Assembly (NCBI GenBank): GCA_905178155.1
Contig: CAJINV010000001.1
Location: forward strand, 7,410,612-7,474,611
From: Amoebophrya sp. A120
Taxonomy: Eukaryota; Sar; Dinophyceae; Syndiniales; Amoebophryaceae
DNA: 64,000 nt
Reading direction: 5' to 3'
Shown here: positions 52,850-63,717 of the stretch, piece by piece
How the letters are laid out: every line of letters begins with the position of its first letter
Position numbering within the stretch: position 1 is the stretch's first letter
Notes under the pieces: generated by a model
What the model was told of the DNA's origin: nothing
Database searches by the model: none
Seen by the model: the letters and a program-made list of their open reading frames with translations, nothing else
Program-made: the position numbers and the translations under genes

Positions 52850-54284
52850 TTCGAAAAAGAGAAACACGAAGTAGTGCTTCTAGGAAAAATAAGGTGCGAC
52901 CCAAATAAATTATGCACTGTACACAAATATGACGAGATGAAGTCGCATCCAGTGATTGATAATACAGAAAAAGTATAACGTGACTCTATTCTCGATTAAG
53001 TCGTAATTTTACACGCAGTGCGACAAAAAGATTTATTCTCGATTAAGTCGTAATTTTACAAGAGTGCAACCAAATACAAAACGCGACTCTTTGCAAAACT
53101 TATGAGGCCGCTAAAAGGCACGATTACGTAAGTCTAGACAGCATAGCTTGTATTAATATTATCTTCACAAAAAGAAATGCAGTAAATCTATAATTTGTAG
53201 CAGAGTACAGGAATCTTCAAACAACTGTATATAAATCACAAGTCAGTGTCTGTTGTGGTGCAGGACACATAGGATTCCGACAGAGCATTGGGCTTTTCTT
53301 GTCATCATCTGTTTCTGTTCCGCCGAATGAACTATTGTCGATCAGTTTTCTGTTTCTACGTCAGTAACTTTGGAGAACTGCATCATCATCAGAATGCTCT
53401 GCAATGCCTCCGAGAGGGGGATCTAGAGTATAGGAGACCTTAGCGCAGTCATGTGGATCGCTATCACGGATCTGCAGATCCGACGGTAATACTTCCCAAC
53501 CGAGCTACAGAGTCCAAGCATCAGCGTCGCGAGTCACCAGGTGTGCATATGCGCGAAAGTAGTTGTGGTAGTGTCCAGGACAAATATTCAGTTCAGTGGA
53601 TCTTTTTTGGATCGTGTAGCATTGTGCAGTTCAAGATATTCATTCGTTACACTCACCCGACGAGGCGAGAGAGCTTATGAACCATCGCAAACCGCGGCGC
53701 AACGCACGGCATGGGAAAAGCATTCGACGCTGCCCCTCTGAGCGCCCTATTCCGTACCTACTTCACCCGAGGCCCACGCCGGCCGGCTAAAATCTGCGGA
53801 GAAGGAAAAGCTAAAGCTCCGTCATACCAGTCCCTTCTACAATACACGGCGCATCTCCTTCTCGCGGGTTCGTGAGAAGTCCGCACTCGCCCCCGGTGCG
53901 ACTTCTGTCCGGCTGCCCGGGCAATTACAGTAGTCGCGAAGTACAAGGCCGTAACTTTCAAGGCGTCACTGCGCCGGGCCGGGCCTTTCAAAAAATCGCG
54001 CGGCGGCACTTCTTTTACTATGTGGTTAGGCAAAAAAGGCGCTCGTGCCCCCCGCTCCATACGTAATTTCTGGAAATCCGAAAAACTTGCGGAAGCACAC
54101 CGCGCGGGCTCGGCTGACAAGGCCCCGGGGCCTGCTGAAAAATGCCGCAGCGGGGCGCTCGCTTATTATGGCTCCGCGCCCCCAAGACCGAAGCCGAGCA
54201 ATGCGGCCCCCGGCTGCATCTGTCGCCGCCGCACGCGAAGGATTTGCCGCGGTCGCCCGCCTGGGCCAACAGGGGCGGGACTCT

Positions 54285-54490
54285 CCCTGGCCCGACGAAA
54301 AAAGTGGGGGCGGGCCGGGTGGGTGGGTGGGTGAGGGGGGAAAGGATAGAAAGGGGCGGGGAGGGGAGAGGCAGGAAGGGGGACAGGGGGGAGGGCAAGG
54401 GGGGACAGGGAGGGGGTCCGGGAGTGGGGGGTGCAGGGAAAAGGGATGGGGGCAAAGAGGGGGGCAGGCGGGAGGCAGCACAGGGTAGAA
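54285..54490. repeat. G-rich purine tract
   Basis: About 200 bp of almost pure G/A on the plus strand with many GGG runs, including three GGGT repeats near 54319. It could form G-quadruplexes. Confidence 0.75.
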
Positions 54491-54639
54491 AGACAATAAG
54501 GAGGGCTTAGTATAAGGTAAGATCATGAAGACCAGATGTGAAAGGGGGGGGTGGAATCCCTTAGATTTCCTAAATTCCCACAATTTCAAAGGTTTCACCA
54601 GTATGACGCCAAAAAGTGTCCGCATAAAGTTCAGCAGAA

Positions 54640-55020
54640 TCATAAAAACACCCTAACAGGATAAAACTGTAAATCCGGGGCGCTTATTGCATTTTTAGCA
54701 TTTTTTTATTTTTTTTCATAAATTTTCCCTAAACGGAAAAGGTTGAGAATATGCACCAAATTGAAAAGCTTAGGCAGTTATAATGAAAAATAATGCCTGT
54801 GTCAACTTATATTGTTTATTTTTTTGGCATGTAATTCATGGGAGTGCATGACTTTTAGGAAAATTGATTTTTTCAAAAATTTTAAAAAATGCAGATTTGC
54901 TATTTTCTCATAATTATATTGAAACAAAATCACAACGAGCACAATTATGCAGAAAATAAATGCCAAGCATAGTCTTAAAAAGCATAAAGCTTGACACTAT
55001 TGGTATTACTTTCTGTTAGA
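54640..55020. repeat. AT-rich tract
   Basis: Strongly AT-rich with homopolymers of A and T, in sharp contrast to the G-rich tract just upstream. No gene. Confidence 0.7.
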
Positions 55021-55295
55021 TCGATCCAGAACACAGGATAGACAACGAGCCACCCACGTAGCCACACGTGGGGCAGAGCCAGTGCAAATATAGTAGAAAC
55101 CAACCTAGAAGCAACCAAATACGTTCATCGTCAAGCTTAGCAGCATGGTGTTTGGTGCAGACAACGATCTACGCACCCACGACAGCAACGACGTACGATC
55201 TTACGAGCCTGGCGCTCTCCTCCTCTCCCTCTCTCCCCCTGGCGTTCTCTCAAGTGTCCGAGCCCGAGCCCTAGCGGCTGTAAATTCTACGAAAT

Positions 55296-55354
55296 ACAGG
55301 CGCACAATGGTGCAAATGTGCATGCTAGCGCATGCCATAGGCCCCAATTGTTAC
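55296..55354. repeat. 59-bp direct repeat, left
   Basis: Identical to 60281-60339; contains GCATGCTAGCGCATGC, a near-palindrome. Confidence 0.85.
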
Positions 55355-56200
55355 AACCCCCTTTTTCAAAAATAGGTCTGTAGTCCCGTTACGAAAAAAG
55401 TAAAGTTGTAAACCGCTTGAGAGAAAGATGAAACTGTATGCAGGTGAACGAAGAGATTCGAACGGACACGACGCCAGGAGGGAGAGAGAACACGGACCAA
55501 CGCGAAATTTATACTCTGGCCAAATTGTACACAGGCGAGCTACCACCACTGGACCTAGTGTCCCCCTGCTGCTGTACGAAGGTTTGTAGTGGTGGTCGCG
55601 AAGAAAACGAAACGATTTATTTCTAGGAAGACAAAATAACGAAAACGGGGCAGAAGCTTTTGATACAAGATTGCATTTTGTAGACACGGAGCGAGAAACA
55701 GAAGAAGAAAATCATACATACGATACTACTTTTGGACGTCGAAACGAGAGAGAAATGCGAAACGTTTGAAACAGTTGTGAATTTTGCATGACAAACTATT
55801 TTGGTTATTTGGTTCAGCTCATAAAACTTGCTGTGTAATTTTCTAATTCTAAAATGTAAAAATAGAAACTTGCAATGCGAATTTGTTGAAGAGATGTAGA
55901 GATTTGTAATGCGGGAACGGAAATTCGATATGGATTTGCATTGCGAGAAACTAAAATCTTACACAGAAATCTCACAAAGGAGCGCAACTTGTAATGCTGA
56001 AATTTGTATTGCGAAAGCAGTGAAGTGAGAAACTAAAATCATACACGAACGTCTTGCCTAAAGGTGCGATCTGTAATGCTGAAACTGCGAAGCGCCCCGA
56101 TATTCCCCAACTTGTGGGGTTTGTCTCTTTACCCCCTTGGTCTTGCAGTAGCACCGGGGGAATGTGACCCGACCGCCCTCCGTCGTGTTTCCCCGTTTCC

Positions 56201-59200
56201 TCACGACTCCAACAGCGTAAGAGCCTCGGGAGGCAGCACAAATTTCGCATCTTGAAACTGCAAAAAGCCTCGCACCATGTCAAGATCGCACTTTGCCACT
56301 TCTTTCGTAAGTATATCGCTGGGGTTGTGTTTCCCCTTGATGTGGCAAAGGCAAAGATCGCCGTCTTCTACTAATCGCGATAGGTAGAAGTAATCTGCCC
56401 TGAGGTTTCGCTCGCTGGGCGACCTCGCTAGTGAATTTGTGCTGCTCCTCACCACGTTGTTGGAGTCGGAACAAACGATGAGAGGCTGGGCCGGAGAGGT
56501 AAGCCCGGATGCCACGCAGACGCCGCGGAAGTAAAGCAGCTCGCTAACCACGAGCCGCAGGGCGAGAAGTTCGGCCGAAGTGCTGGAACTAAAAACCCGG
56601 GCGGGCTTGGCGGAGTAGTGGGTGATAATGTTGTAGACCAATTTCTCATCCACCCCGCCCCCGCATGGTGTGCTTCCGCTTGTCGCTTGCTTCTTGTTGA
56701 CCAGGCACACCATAGCGCCGAGTCTAGGGACGAGACTTGCATCCACCAATCCCAGCAAAATGTCCTCCGTCTGCGCCGTCGGCTGGATGTGGATAACATC
56801 CTCCCCGTGCTGTTTCACCTGGTCGATGAGCTCATTGACCTCGGAAACCATTAATCCGTAGTCGTCGTCGCTGGCTTCGTCGTCAATTTGCCCCGCCAAG
56901 ATGCAAATATTTGCAACGAAAGCAATTTGCACCTTGGTCACCCAAAGCAACTCCCCCAAAGCCCGTCGCAGCGGCGACTTCCGCCGCCGGTTCTGCAGGA
57001 AGTGCTGCAGCTCGTGCTCCGATATAGGCTTCATATTTCGAATGAAGCTCTGCTGCCCGACCTTGAATCCTATTCCGCCCGCTGCTGCTGCCCGCGCGAC
57101 AAGCTTTCCGTCTTGGTAAAACTCAAATTGCTCCCGCTGGTCCGCTTCCACCGCTGCGTCGTGCTGCTCGCAGTGGATAGTCCTGCCGCAAAACGTGTCC
57201 GCCGTGCCAGGCAGCAGGCAGGTCCTGGATCCCGGTGGGAACTGCAGAAAAATTTTCTCCAGCGACCTGTGCGCCGCCGCGCTGCCACCGTAAAGCATGT
57301 CATCGACATGCACACCCAGAATCCCCTCGATTTCGTTGGATTCCAGGAGCGGGTCCTCGATGCTGGTCCGCAAAAGCGGATTTTGTGCGCGCCGCTCCTC
57401 GTCCCCGCTTGCTGCTGTTTCCTCTTCGTTGGTGCTGTTGCTTTCCCCCTGCTGCTGCTGCTCTGGTTTTTGTTTGGGGAAGTACCACAGGCAGGGGTCG
57501 TTGATGTCCTGTTTCCACCCAGCTTCGCGCAGGGCCTGAAACAGAACTTTTTGCCACGAAAGCGGAGCATCGGCCAGGCCGTAAAGGCACCGCTTCAAAC
57601 GGACGAAGCGATGGCCAAGGCCGAAGGCTGTGTTGCCCCTTATGCCCTCCGGAACCTCGAGCCAAACTGCGTCCTGCAGCTCCTTGCCGCGAAGAAAAGC
57701 CTGCGCAATGTCGGCAAGGTGGGCGTAGTGCTTGTTTTTCGCCAGCCAGTGCAGCACCACGAGGATGCTGCTATCTGCCACCGTGTGGCATCGTTTTTCT
57801 AACCCTTCCTCCAGCCGCCGATCCATGTAGCCCTTGGCGCACCACCGCATTTTGGCCTTGGTGAACTGCCCCGCCGAAAACTTCAGGGTGAAGACGATCC
57901 GGGACGACACCACGGAAACGTCTTCACCCTCCGGCCGCTCGTCCCGCTGGCTGGACAGGTCAAAAACGTCAAGGGCCTGGATTCCCTTGACCTCCGCCGC
58001 CCTTGCTTCGTCCACCAGGTGCCACAGGCCGTATTTGGCGATCTGCTGCAGCGTCAGCTCGACGCTGCACCCGTTCGGCGTGACTGCTTCCCAGTTCACG
58101 GCGGCGGGCTGCTCCACTTGCAAAAACAGATGATGGTCGTCGGGGCTGGGAATTTCGGTGGAGGGGTCAAAGACCTGAAATGCAGTTTTTGGCCCGACCC
58201 GAAACGCGATAGTGTGCTTGCCAAGCTGCCCCGGCACCCTGCAACCCCTGCGGAAAACTTTCGCCTCGACGACGTAGGCGCTGCCGTCGAATCCGCTTGC
58301 CGTGCCGCTTACTGGCTTGCCGTTGATCAACGTGTTGAGCTCTGTCACGATGGGGTCGCAGAAGGAGGAGCGAAATACGGTCTGGCGGCCCCGCTGCGCA
58401 ATCAGCTCCATCAAAAACTTGGAGTTGGTGTCGATGCTCCGCAGCTGCGTACGCCAGTCTTCCAGAGTCTCCAGAACTCTCTCTTGCCCGTCCTTTTCCG
58501 CTTCCGCAAGGTAAAGATGTGGCCCGTCCTCCACCAGTTGCGCGCACCGTGAAGTCGTCCCCGCGACAAAGTCCTGCACCGAAGTCGCCAGGGTTGCGAC
58601 CGTGTTCCCCGTGCTTTCCGCAATGTCGAAAGTGCTGTACGCCGCGCCGCGGTCGTCAATTGTAGCGAAGCTGTCGCTGGCCGCCCCTTTTGCAAAGAGG
58701 TCCGCGCTGCTGGTCAGGTAAAGCCGTCGTGCTTTCGTCGGAGGCTCGGTTGGTGGTTCCATCGGGATCGGCGAGCCAAAAATCTCGTCTTCCTCCCGAC
58801 GCGCTTGTGTGTCCAACTGCTCGCGGCGCAAAGGTGAAGCTGCGGCTTCAGGTTGTGGCAGGGATGGAAGGAGCGTTTCCTTCTGGTTACTTGAAGAAAC
58901 TGCTGGTGGGAGAACAGGCGGCCCCTGCTGATTCTTGGCCCCGTGGGGTTTTGTGCTTGGCGCCGCTGGGAGTGGTAAAAGGGGGAGAACAGTAGCCGCA
59001 GGTTTGGTTTTTCGCTGTTTCTTCTTGTTCTCTTCGCCCCTCACGATCTTCTTCGGCCTAGAAGGCGGGTTTTTGTCGTCAGGCAAGTCGGCAGCAGCGT
59101 CCGCGCGGTTCCGCAGTGCTGGCTTTGGGTTTTTCGGAGTGGGGACAAGCATCCCCGGTAGGGTTCGGAATTCTAGTGGCGCCGTCATGTACTCCGACAG

Positions 59201-60292
59201 CTGCACGCCGGGCTTGATGTCCGCCGCCGCAAAAACGAACTTCTTCACTTGTGGCGCCCGCAGCACCACAATCCTGTTACTCCCCGACGGTCTCACCATC
59301 GCCTCCTGTCGGTGTGTGTCTACGCCGACACAAGTCCCAACCTGCCGCCAGTTTGCTGTTCCCGCGTGCCAATGGTCAGAATTTTTGTCGTGCGTCCGTA
59401 AAATTCTGACCATTTCGCCCCGCTTGATGTCTTCCAGGCTAGTAAGCGACCGCGAAAGCTTGTAGCCCTTATTGAAGCGCCGGATCTTGTCCAAAATCTC
59501 CCGCCGCTGGACCTCCAAGGCAAGCCGTTTTTGTTCCTGCAGCAATTTTTCCATATGCCGCATGACTTGCTTCGTTGCCTTGCCGTCGTCGTTTTCGCAG
59601 TGGCCGTAGTGGCAGTTGTCCGCTGCGTAAACCGTTCCCCGCACGCCGGGGCATGTGTTCAAAAGCCCCTCGGTATACTGAAGGATCTTGTCCTTCAGCT
59701 CAAACTGGTCCGCGTCCAGTTTTCGGCAGTTGTAGATTACGTCCACCAGGTCCCGCACTGCGCCGCTGATGTTTCTCATCCCCACTATTTCCTCCAGGAG
59801 CGCCAGCTTCGTCCCGCCAGTGATGAGGAGCACCTTGTTGAGGGTTTTGTTGAATTTCGGATGTGCCCGCTCCTCCTTCCCCAAGCACCAGGGGGAGGCG
59901 TACGGCACCGGGACGCCCTGGACGTCGTTATTGGCGCAAAAATTCTCGACGTTCTGGTTGAGGTTGTCCGACTTTGGGTCGAACATGAAAAAGCGCGGAA
60001 GCCCGCCGGCCTTGGTCTTGAACGCGAGGAGAGCAGCCGGAACCTGGGGCGGAGGTGGTTCCGACTCCTTCCCGACCTTGTCCGGGAGGTGGTGGTCGAT
60101 CAGTGCTAGGCTACGCTTTTGCGACCCAAAATCGTAAAGGTGGTAGACGATCCCCATCGCCGTGTTGACCGAATCGCCGCCCCAAAGCACTCGCGGCTTG
60201 GCGCCGAACTGTGACCACCCGACCGGCCAAAGTATTTCGCGGCAGCGGTTGAAGCTTGCGCACTCGCTGCGCACGAATTTACAGGCGCACAA
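56201..60292 (-). CDS. Ty1/copia pol: integrase part, reverse transcriptase, RNase H
   Basis: Uninterrupted frame of 1,363 codons. Residues about 100-160 hold a piece that resembles a copia integrase core (FDPKSDN...). Then comes a Pro/Lys-rich linker and an RVT_2 reverse transcriptase: KAKMRWCAKGYMDRRLEEGL (about 815), ADIAQAFLRGKELQDAVWLE, RLKRCLYGLADAPLSWQKVL (about 900), GVHVDDMLYGG, the catalytic DD box (about 990). A copia RNase H follows (STSAELLALRLVVSELLYF at about 1235; CSDSNNV; HIKGKHNPSDILTKEVAK). The first residues overlap the flanking 59-bp repeat, so the true start is not clear and the 5' part (gag, protease, full integrase) is missing. The frame is intact otherwise, so insertion or selection is recent. 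Confidence 0.88.
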   Translation of the reverse strand: MCACKFVRSECASFNRCREILWPVGWSQFGAKPRVLWGGDSVNTAMGIVYHLYDFGSQKRSLALIDHHLPDKVGKESEPPPPQVPAALLAFKTKAGGLPRFFMFDPKSDNLNQNVENFCANNDVQGVPVPYASPWCLGKEERAHPKFNKTLNKVLLITGGTKLALLEEIVGMRNISGAVRDLVDVIYNCRKLDADQFELKDKILQYTEGLLNTCPGVRGTVYAADNCHYGHCENDDGKATKQVMRHMEKLLQEQKRLALEVQRREILDKIRRFNKGYKLSRSLTSLEDIKRGEMVRILRTHDKNSDHWHAGTANWRQVGTCVGVDTHRQEAMVRPSGSNRIVVLRAPQVKKFVFAAADIKPGVQLSEYMTAPLEFRTLPGMLVPTPKNPKPALRNRADAAADLPDDKNPPSRPKKIVRGEENKKKQRKTKPAATVLPLLPLPAAPSTKPHGAKNQQGPPVLPPAVSSSNQKETLLPSLPQPEAAASPLRREQLDTQARREEDEIFGSPIPMEPPTEPPTKARRLYLTSSADLFAKGAASDSFATIDDRGAAYSTFDIAESTGNTVATLATSVQDFVAGTTSRCAQLVEDGPHLYLAEAEKDGQERVLETLEDWRTQLRSIDTNSKFLMELIAQRGRQTVFRSSFCDPIVTELNTLINGKPVSGTASGFDGSAYVVEAKVFRRGCRVPGQLGKHTIAFRVGPKTAFQVFDPSTEIPSPDDHHLFLQVEQPAAVNWEAVTPNGCSVELTLQQIAKYGLWHLVDEARAAEVKGIQALDVFDLSSQRDERPEGEDVSVVSSRIVFTLKFSAGQFTKAKMRWCAKGYMDRRLEEGLEKRCHTVADSSILVVLHWLAKNKHYAHLADIAQAFLRGKELQDAVWLEVPEGIRGNTAFGLGHRFVRLKRCLYGLADAPLSWQKVLFQALREAGWKQDINDPCLWYFPKQKPEQQQQGESNSTNEEETAASGDEERRAQNPLLRTSIEDPLLESNEIEGILGVHVDDMLYGGSAAAHRSLEKIFLQFPPGSRTCLLPGTADTFCGRTIHCEQHDAAVEADQREQFEFYQDGKLVARAAAAGGIGFKVGQQSFIRNMKPISEHELQHFLQNRRRKSPLRRALGELLWVTKVQIAFVANICILAGQIDDEASDDDYGLMVSEVNELIDQVKQHGEDVIHIQPTAQTEDILLGLVDASLVPRLGAMVCLVNKKQATSGSTPCGGGVDEKLVYNIITHYSAKPARVFSSSTSAELLALRLVVSELLYFRGVCVASGLTSPAQPLIVCSDSNNVVRSSTNSLARSPSERNLRADYFYLSRLVEDGDLCLCHIKGKHNPSDILTKEVAKCDLDMVRGFLQFQDAKFVLPPEALTLLES

Positions 60293-60339
60293 TGGTGCAA
60301 ATGTGCATGCTAGCGCATGCCATAGGCCCCAATTGTTAC
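60281..60339. repeat. 59-bp direct repeat, right
   Basis: Identical to 55296-55354. Confidence 0.85.
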
Positions 60340-60449
60340 TTTCCGCAGATGACAGGGCGAAGCGGGTAGCTCAAGCGGATAACTGGGACGGTTTTCATTT
60401 TTTTTGAAAATATTCGGGGAAAAAAACTGGCCGCCCGACGCGCGAGAGT

Positions 60450-60502
60450 GCGCAAAATTGCAGCCCAAGCTCCGTTGTGGGGCTTGGGCTGCAATTTTGC
60501 GC
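60450..60502. repeat. Hairpin, perfect 21-bp stem
   Basis: Arms 60450-60470 and 60482-60502, loop 11 nt. The homologous hairpin at 63665-63717 differs by a paired change. Confidence 0.85.
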
Positions 60503-61569
60503 TCTTGGCGGCTTGCTTCCTCCAAAGCACAAATTTGCGCTGCGCAGCGCAGATTTGTGCCACGCGCGCCACAAATCCGGCCGGCACGGAGCAAGTGCGA
60601 CTAGAAATGCACTGGCAATGCAAGTTCTGCCTTCTCAGTGAAATTCTCGCTGGGGGCGCGCTGGTGTCGCAAGCTAAAAGAGCGCGGGCAAGTATTGAAA
60701 TAACTTAAACCAATACTAATGGTCTTCGTTGTTTCAATACTTGCGCGGGTTCGGCTTGTCTCTGAGGCGGTGCCATCAACTTGGCGCCGCCTCAAAATCA
60801 AGCCGAGCCCGCATGGTGTGCTCAATCCAAAGGGAGGCCGGTGCCACGCACACGATAAAAAAAAAAGTAAATATATGCACGCTTTTTATTTTATTAAAAA
60901 ACCCAATGGCACCCAGAAGCGAAGGACGACGCTATGGTGGCGGTGCCACCCGGTGCCATCCGGGTGGCACCGGTTTGCTGAGTCGAGGCCTGTGACGCGA
61001 AACAGCACGCCACGGATGTGGTTTGCTGTGCCGGCGAGCCGGATTTCAATTTTGCGCGATGCGGCGCTCTTTTTTGCCTTTATGCGTGAGTGCGTCACAA
61101 CTCTGAAAATTTTGCAGCATAGAGGCCGTCGTAGCACGCTATGAGCGCTTCTTTGCTTCAGAATCTTGAAGCGGCCACGAGGTTCGCCAGACCCTTCTTC
61201 AGGCTCAAGAACGGAACGCAAGGGGGTAAAAGAGGAAAAGCGCGAAAAAGTATTAAAGTAGGCGAAGGGAATACTCATGGCGCCTCCGCCCCTCTTGGCG
61301 AATAAAAGGGGAAAGGGGCGCAGAACCACGGTGGGCGTGCGGCGTTGATATGCCGCCCTTGCCGGCGCGCGACCTCAAGATGCCTCCGCGGGCTTACTCA
61401 TTGCCGGCGCCTGGCCTTCTAGGCGCCCGACGTGCGCGAGACACGGCCCGCGCCACTAAGCCTCGCGCCAGCGCTCCGCGTGGCCCTTAGTATTGGTCGG
61501 CGCCATTTTAATACTTTGGCTTGCGTTCCTCTCGTTCTGCCTGCTTCGCCGCCTTGGTGCCAATCCCTC

Positions 61570-61913
61570 GGGGCCCCTGTCCCAATGTGGCAGCGGGCGG
61601 GCGGGGGAACGCAGCCTCCCCCACCTTCGGAGCACCCATCGGGGATCGCCTGCACCAATCGGAAAGCCCTGCAGTTCCTTGGCAGTGCGGTTTCACCTCC
61701 GCGGGGCCCCTGTCCCAATGAAGGCTCCCCCACGGCAGGGGACTCCTGGCGTCGCCACTTTCGGGTGGGAGCAGCATTGGGACAGGGGCCCCAAGGAATT
61801 GACACCGCGCAAAGAGATTCCCATGCGCGGCGATGTCGCCAGATCTCGCCTCCTGGCGGGCTGGGGAACGCAGCGCGCCCAAGCATGTGAGCCCGCATTG
61901 GAACAGGGGCCCC
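61570..61913. repeat. Inverted 18-mers GGGGCCCCTGTCCCAATG
   Basis: Direct copies at 61570-61587 and 61703-61720; inverted at 61775-61792 (perfect) and 61896-61913 (one mismatch). They can pair as nested stems. Confidence 0.8.
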
Positions 61914-62127
61914 ATCGCAATGGCACCGCCAAAGGCCAGAGCTGGGCTTGCGTTGCAGATCAGCAGCGCAGGGCTGGAGACCCCGCCGAGAATGCCTCTG
62001 CCGTGCGTTTCTACCTGGAAGCCCGGGCGTGGGAACGCATTGAGCAGGCATCCGCAGCGCATTACCAGCAGGAAATCCAGCGGGCGCCGCCTTTTCAGTG
62101 CGATTCTGGCCTTCAGGTCTGGACTTC

Positions 62128-62157
62128 GACTTGCGTTGCAACTTTGCAACGCAAGTC
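62128..62157. repeat. Hairpin, 14-bp stem
   Basis: GACTTGCGTTGCAA paired with its complement, 2-nt loop. Confidence 0.8.
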
Positions 62158-62468
62158 CGGATCTGGAGCAATTTGCGTTGCAGTTTGCAGTGCAGGGTGG
62201 ATCTGCAACGCAAGTTGTGCGCTGCCCTAAGTATTGACTTAATTTAAATCAATACTCATAACGCACGGCCGCCCTCCTGGCCACATTTCCAGCTGGATTC
62301 CCGGGCGGGAATCAAGCTGGGATGCTTTTCGCCGGCGTTTTCAGGTGGATTCCCAGGCGGGAATCCGATTGGGTATGCTCTTCGCCAGCGTTTCCATCTG
62401 GAAATCCAGCTGGAAACGCATTGGGCAGGCACCCGCAGCGCCCTTCCAGCTAGAATTGCATAGAGAGG

Positions 62469-62500
62469 GCGTCCTCAGCTGGAACTCCAGCTGAGGACGC
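62469..62500. repeat. Hairpin, perfect 14-bp stem, AACT loop
   Basis: GCGTCCTCAGCTGG, AACT, then the complement. Confidence 0.85.
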
Positions 62501-63047
62501 CTCCTCAGTGCATTTCTAGCCGCAAATCCAGCCGGGAAGCCAACTGGTAACGCAGCCGAAAACGCCTGCACTGCCGGAAGAGTATTGATTTAGGTTAAAT
62601 CAATACTAAAGACGCGGACTGGATGACAGGGCGCGGAGCCTCGGCAGGTACAGAGCCAGGCGGAAGCTGCAGCACGTTTGTGCAGCAGGCTGACGCCGGC
62701 ACACGGGGAGGAGAATAGAGGCTGGGACCGCGTGTGAATTTGCAGAACAAGTCGGCCCCCGGGTGGATTTGTGCTGCAAGTTCCCGCGATGCAGATATGG
62801 TGACTTCCTGTCCCCAGTGTCAATTTGCAATGCAGGTGGCAGCCTGAAGCTGCAGCGCAAATTGCAGACGCCCAGGAGAGAGTCGCCGCAAGTCCATTTG
62901 CAGTGCAGTTTTGCAACGCAAGTCGACTCATCCTCCGGGTGTCGGGCGAAAACCGGAATGCCCGGTTGAAACAGAGCCAGGGCGAGGCTGCGGCACATTT
63001 GTGCTGCAGGTTCACGGTGGCACACTGGGAGGAGAATGACGGCTGGG

Positions 63048-63117
63048 ATCCCGTGCGAATTTGCAGCACAAGTGAATCTGCCCCCGGGCAGATTTGTGTT
63101 GCAAATTCGCACGGGAT
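63048..63117. repeat. Long hairpin, about 32 bp
   Basis: Arms match except for one mismatch and a 3-nt bulge; loop at the CCGG centre. Confidence 0.8.
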
Positions 63118-63169
63118 ACGCGTCTCAAGGTTTCCACTCGGGGAACGGGGTGCGCAGGGCCTTGCATTT

Positions 63170-63253
63170 CCTGGCTCTTTTATGTGCCGGACTGCAATTC
63201 GTTTCCGACTGAGTTCGGAAATGCATTGCAGTCCGGCACCTAAAAGAGCCAGG
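63170..63253. repeat. Long hairpin, 28 of 29 bp plus inner stem
   Basis: Arms 63170-63198 and 63225-63253 with one mismatch; an inner TTTCCGA/TCGGAAA stem extends it. Size and shape resemble a miRNA precursor. Confidence 0.8.
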
Positions 63254-63352
63254 AGACGTTCTTTCAGAAGGACCAGTATTTCTGACAGCAAATTTGCAAT
63301 GCTGCATTGCAAATTTGCCCGTCAGATCTGGCGAGTTCCTGTTCCCGATTCG

Positions 63353-63396
63353 CGCTGCAGGATGGCCACTTTCGACGAAAGTGGCATCTTGCAGCG
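63353..63396. repeat. Hairpin of about 20 bp
   Basis: CGCTGCAGGATGGCCACTTT paired with AAAGTGGCATCTTGCAGCG; one mismatch, one bulge. Confidence 0.75.
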
Positions 63397-63434
63397 CAAA
63401 TTGCAGACGCCCAGGAGAGAGCCATCGCGAGTCC

Positions 63435-63462
63435 ATTTGCAGTGCGATTTCGCACTGCAAAT
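63435..63462. repeat. Hairpin, perfect 13-bp stem
   Basis: ATTTGCAGTGCGA, TT, TCGCACTGCAAAT. Confidence 0.8.
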
Positions 63463-63664
63463 CGACTCGCCCCGCGGAAGCCCGGCTGCAACGGACGGGC
63501 ATTCCGTTTTTCGCGTTTTCAGCTCGATTTCCAGGCGATTCGTTTCAGTCTTCCGTTTCACCCCTGACAGGGTGAAACGGGTAACTGAAACGGATAGCTG
63601 GGACGGTTTTCATTTTTTTTGAAAATATTCGGGGAAAAAAACTGGCCGTCCGGCGCGCGAGAGT

Positions 63665-63717
63665 GCGCAAAATTGCAGCTCAAGCTCCGTTGTGGGGCTT
63701 GAGCTGCAATTTTGCGC
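63665..63717. repeat. Hairpin, second copy of the 60450 stem
   Basis: Perfect 21-bp stem; CAGCTCAAGC/GCTTGAGCTG here against CAGCCCAAGC/GCTTGGGCTG at 60450. Confidence 0.85.

Larger units (their letters stand above)
52850..55295. other. No supported gene; low-complexity tracts
   Basis: Short frames only. A 120-codon minus-strand frame at 53758-54120 (KVTALYFATTVIARAAGQKS) is protein-like in part but has no neighbours or splice context to support it. 53400-53750 has nothing visible. Confidence 0.4.
55296..60339 (-). mobile_element. Ty1/copia-like retroelement bounded by 59-bp repeats
   Basis: The pol frame is flanked by identical 59-bp direct repeats (55296-55354 and 60281-60339, starting ACAGGCGCACAATGG). 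These are too short for normal LTRs and may be LTR remnants or a shared target. Between 55360 and 56200, AT-rich sequence repeats the word TTGTAATGC or TTGCAATGC several times. No gag or protease was found. Confidence 0.6.

Noticed and set aside
53758-54120. 120-codon minus-strand frame as a gene
   Set aside because: Part of it looks protein-like, but there is no domain, no splice context and no conserved neighbour that I can see.
55296-55354. The 59-bp repeats as full LTRs
   Set aside because: Too short, and no primer-binding site or polypurine tract could be recognised next to them.
60106-61329. Frames of 60-150 codons near the hairpin block
   Set aside because: They arise from palindromic repeats: the same words read on both strands and in several frames.
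61419-62213. Minus-strand frame of 264 codons
   Set aside because: Gly/Pro/Arg/Cys-rich product of inverted GC-rich repeats; both strands are equally open here.
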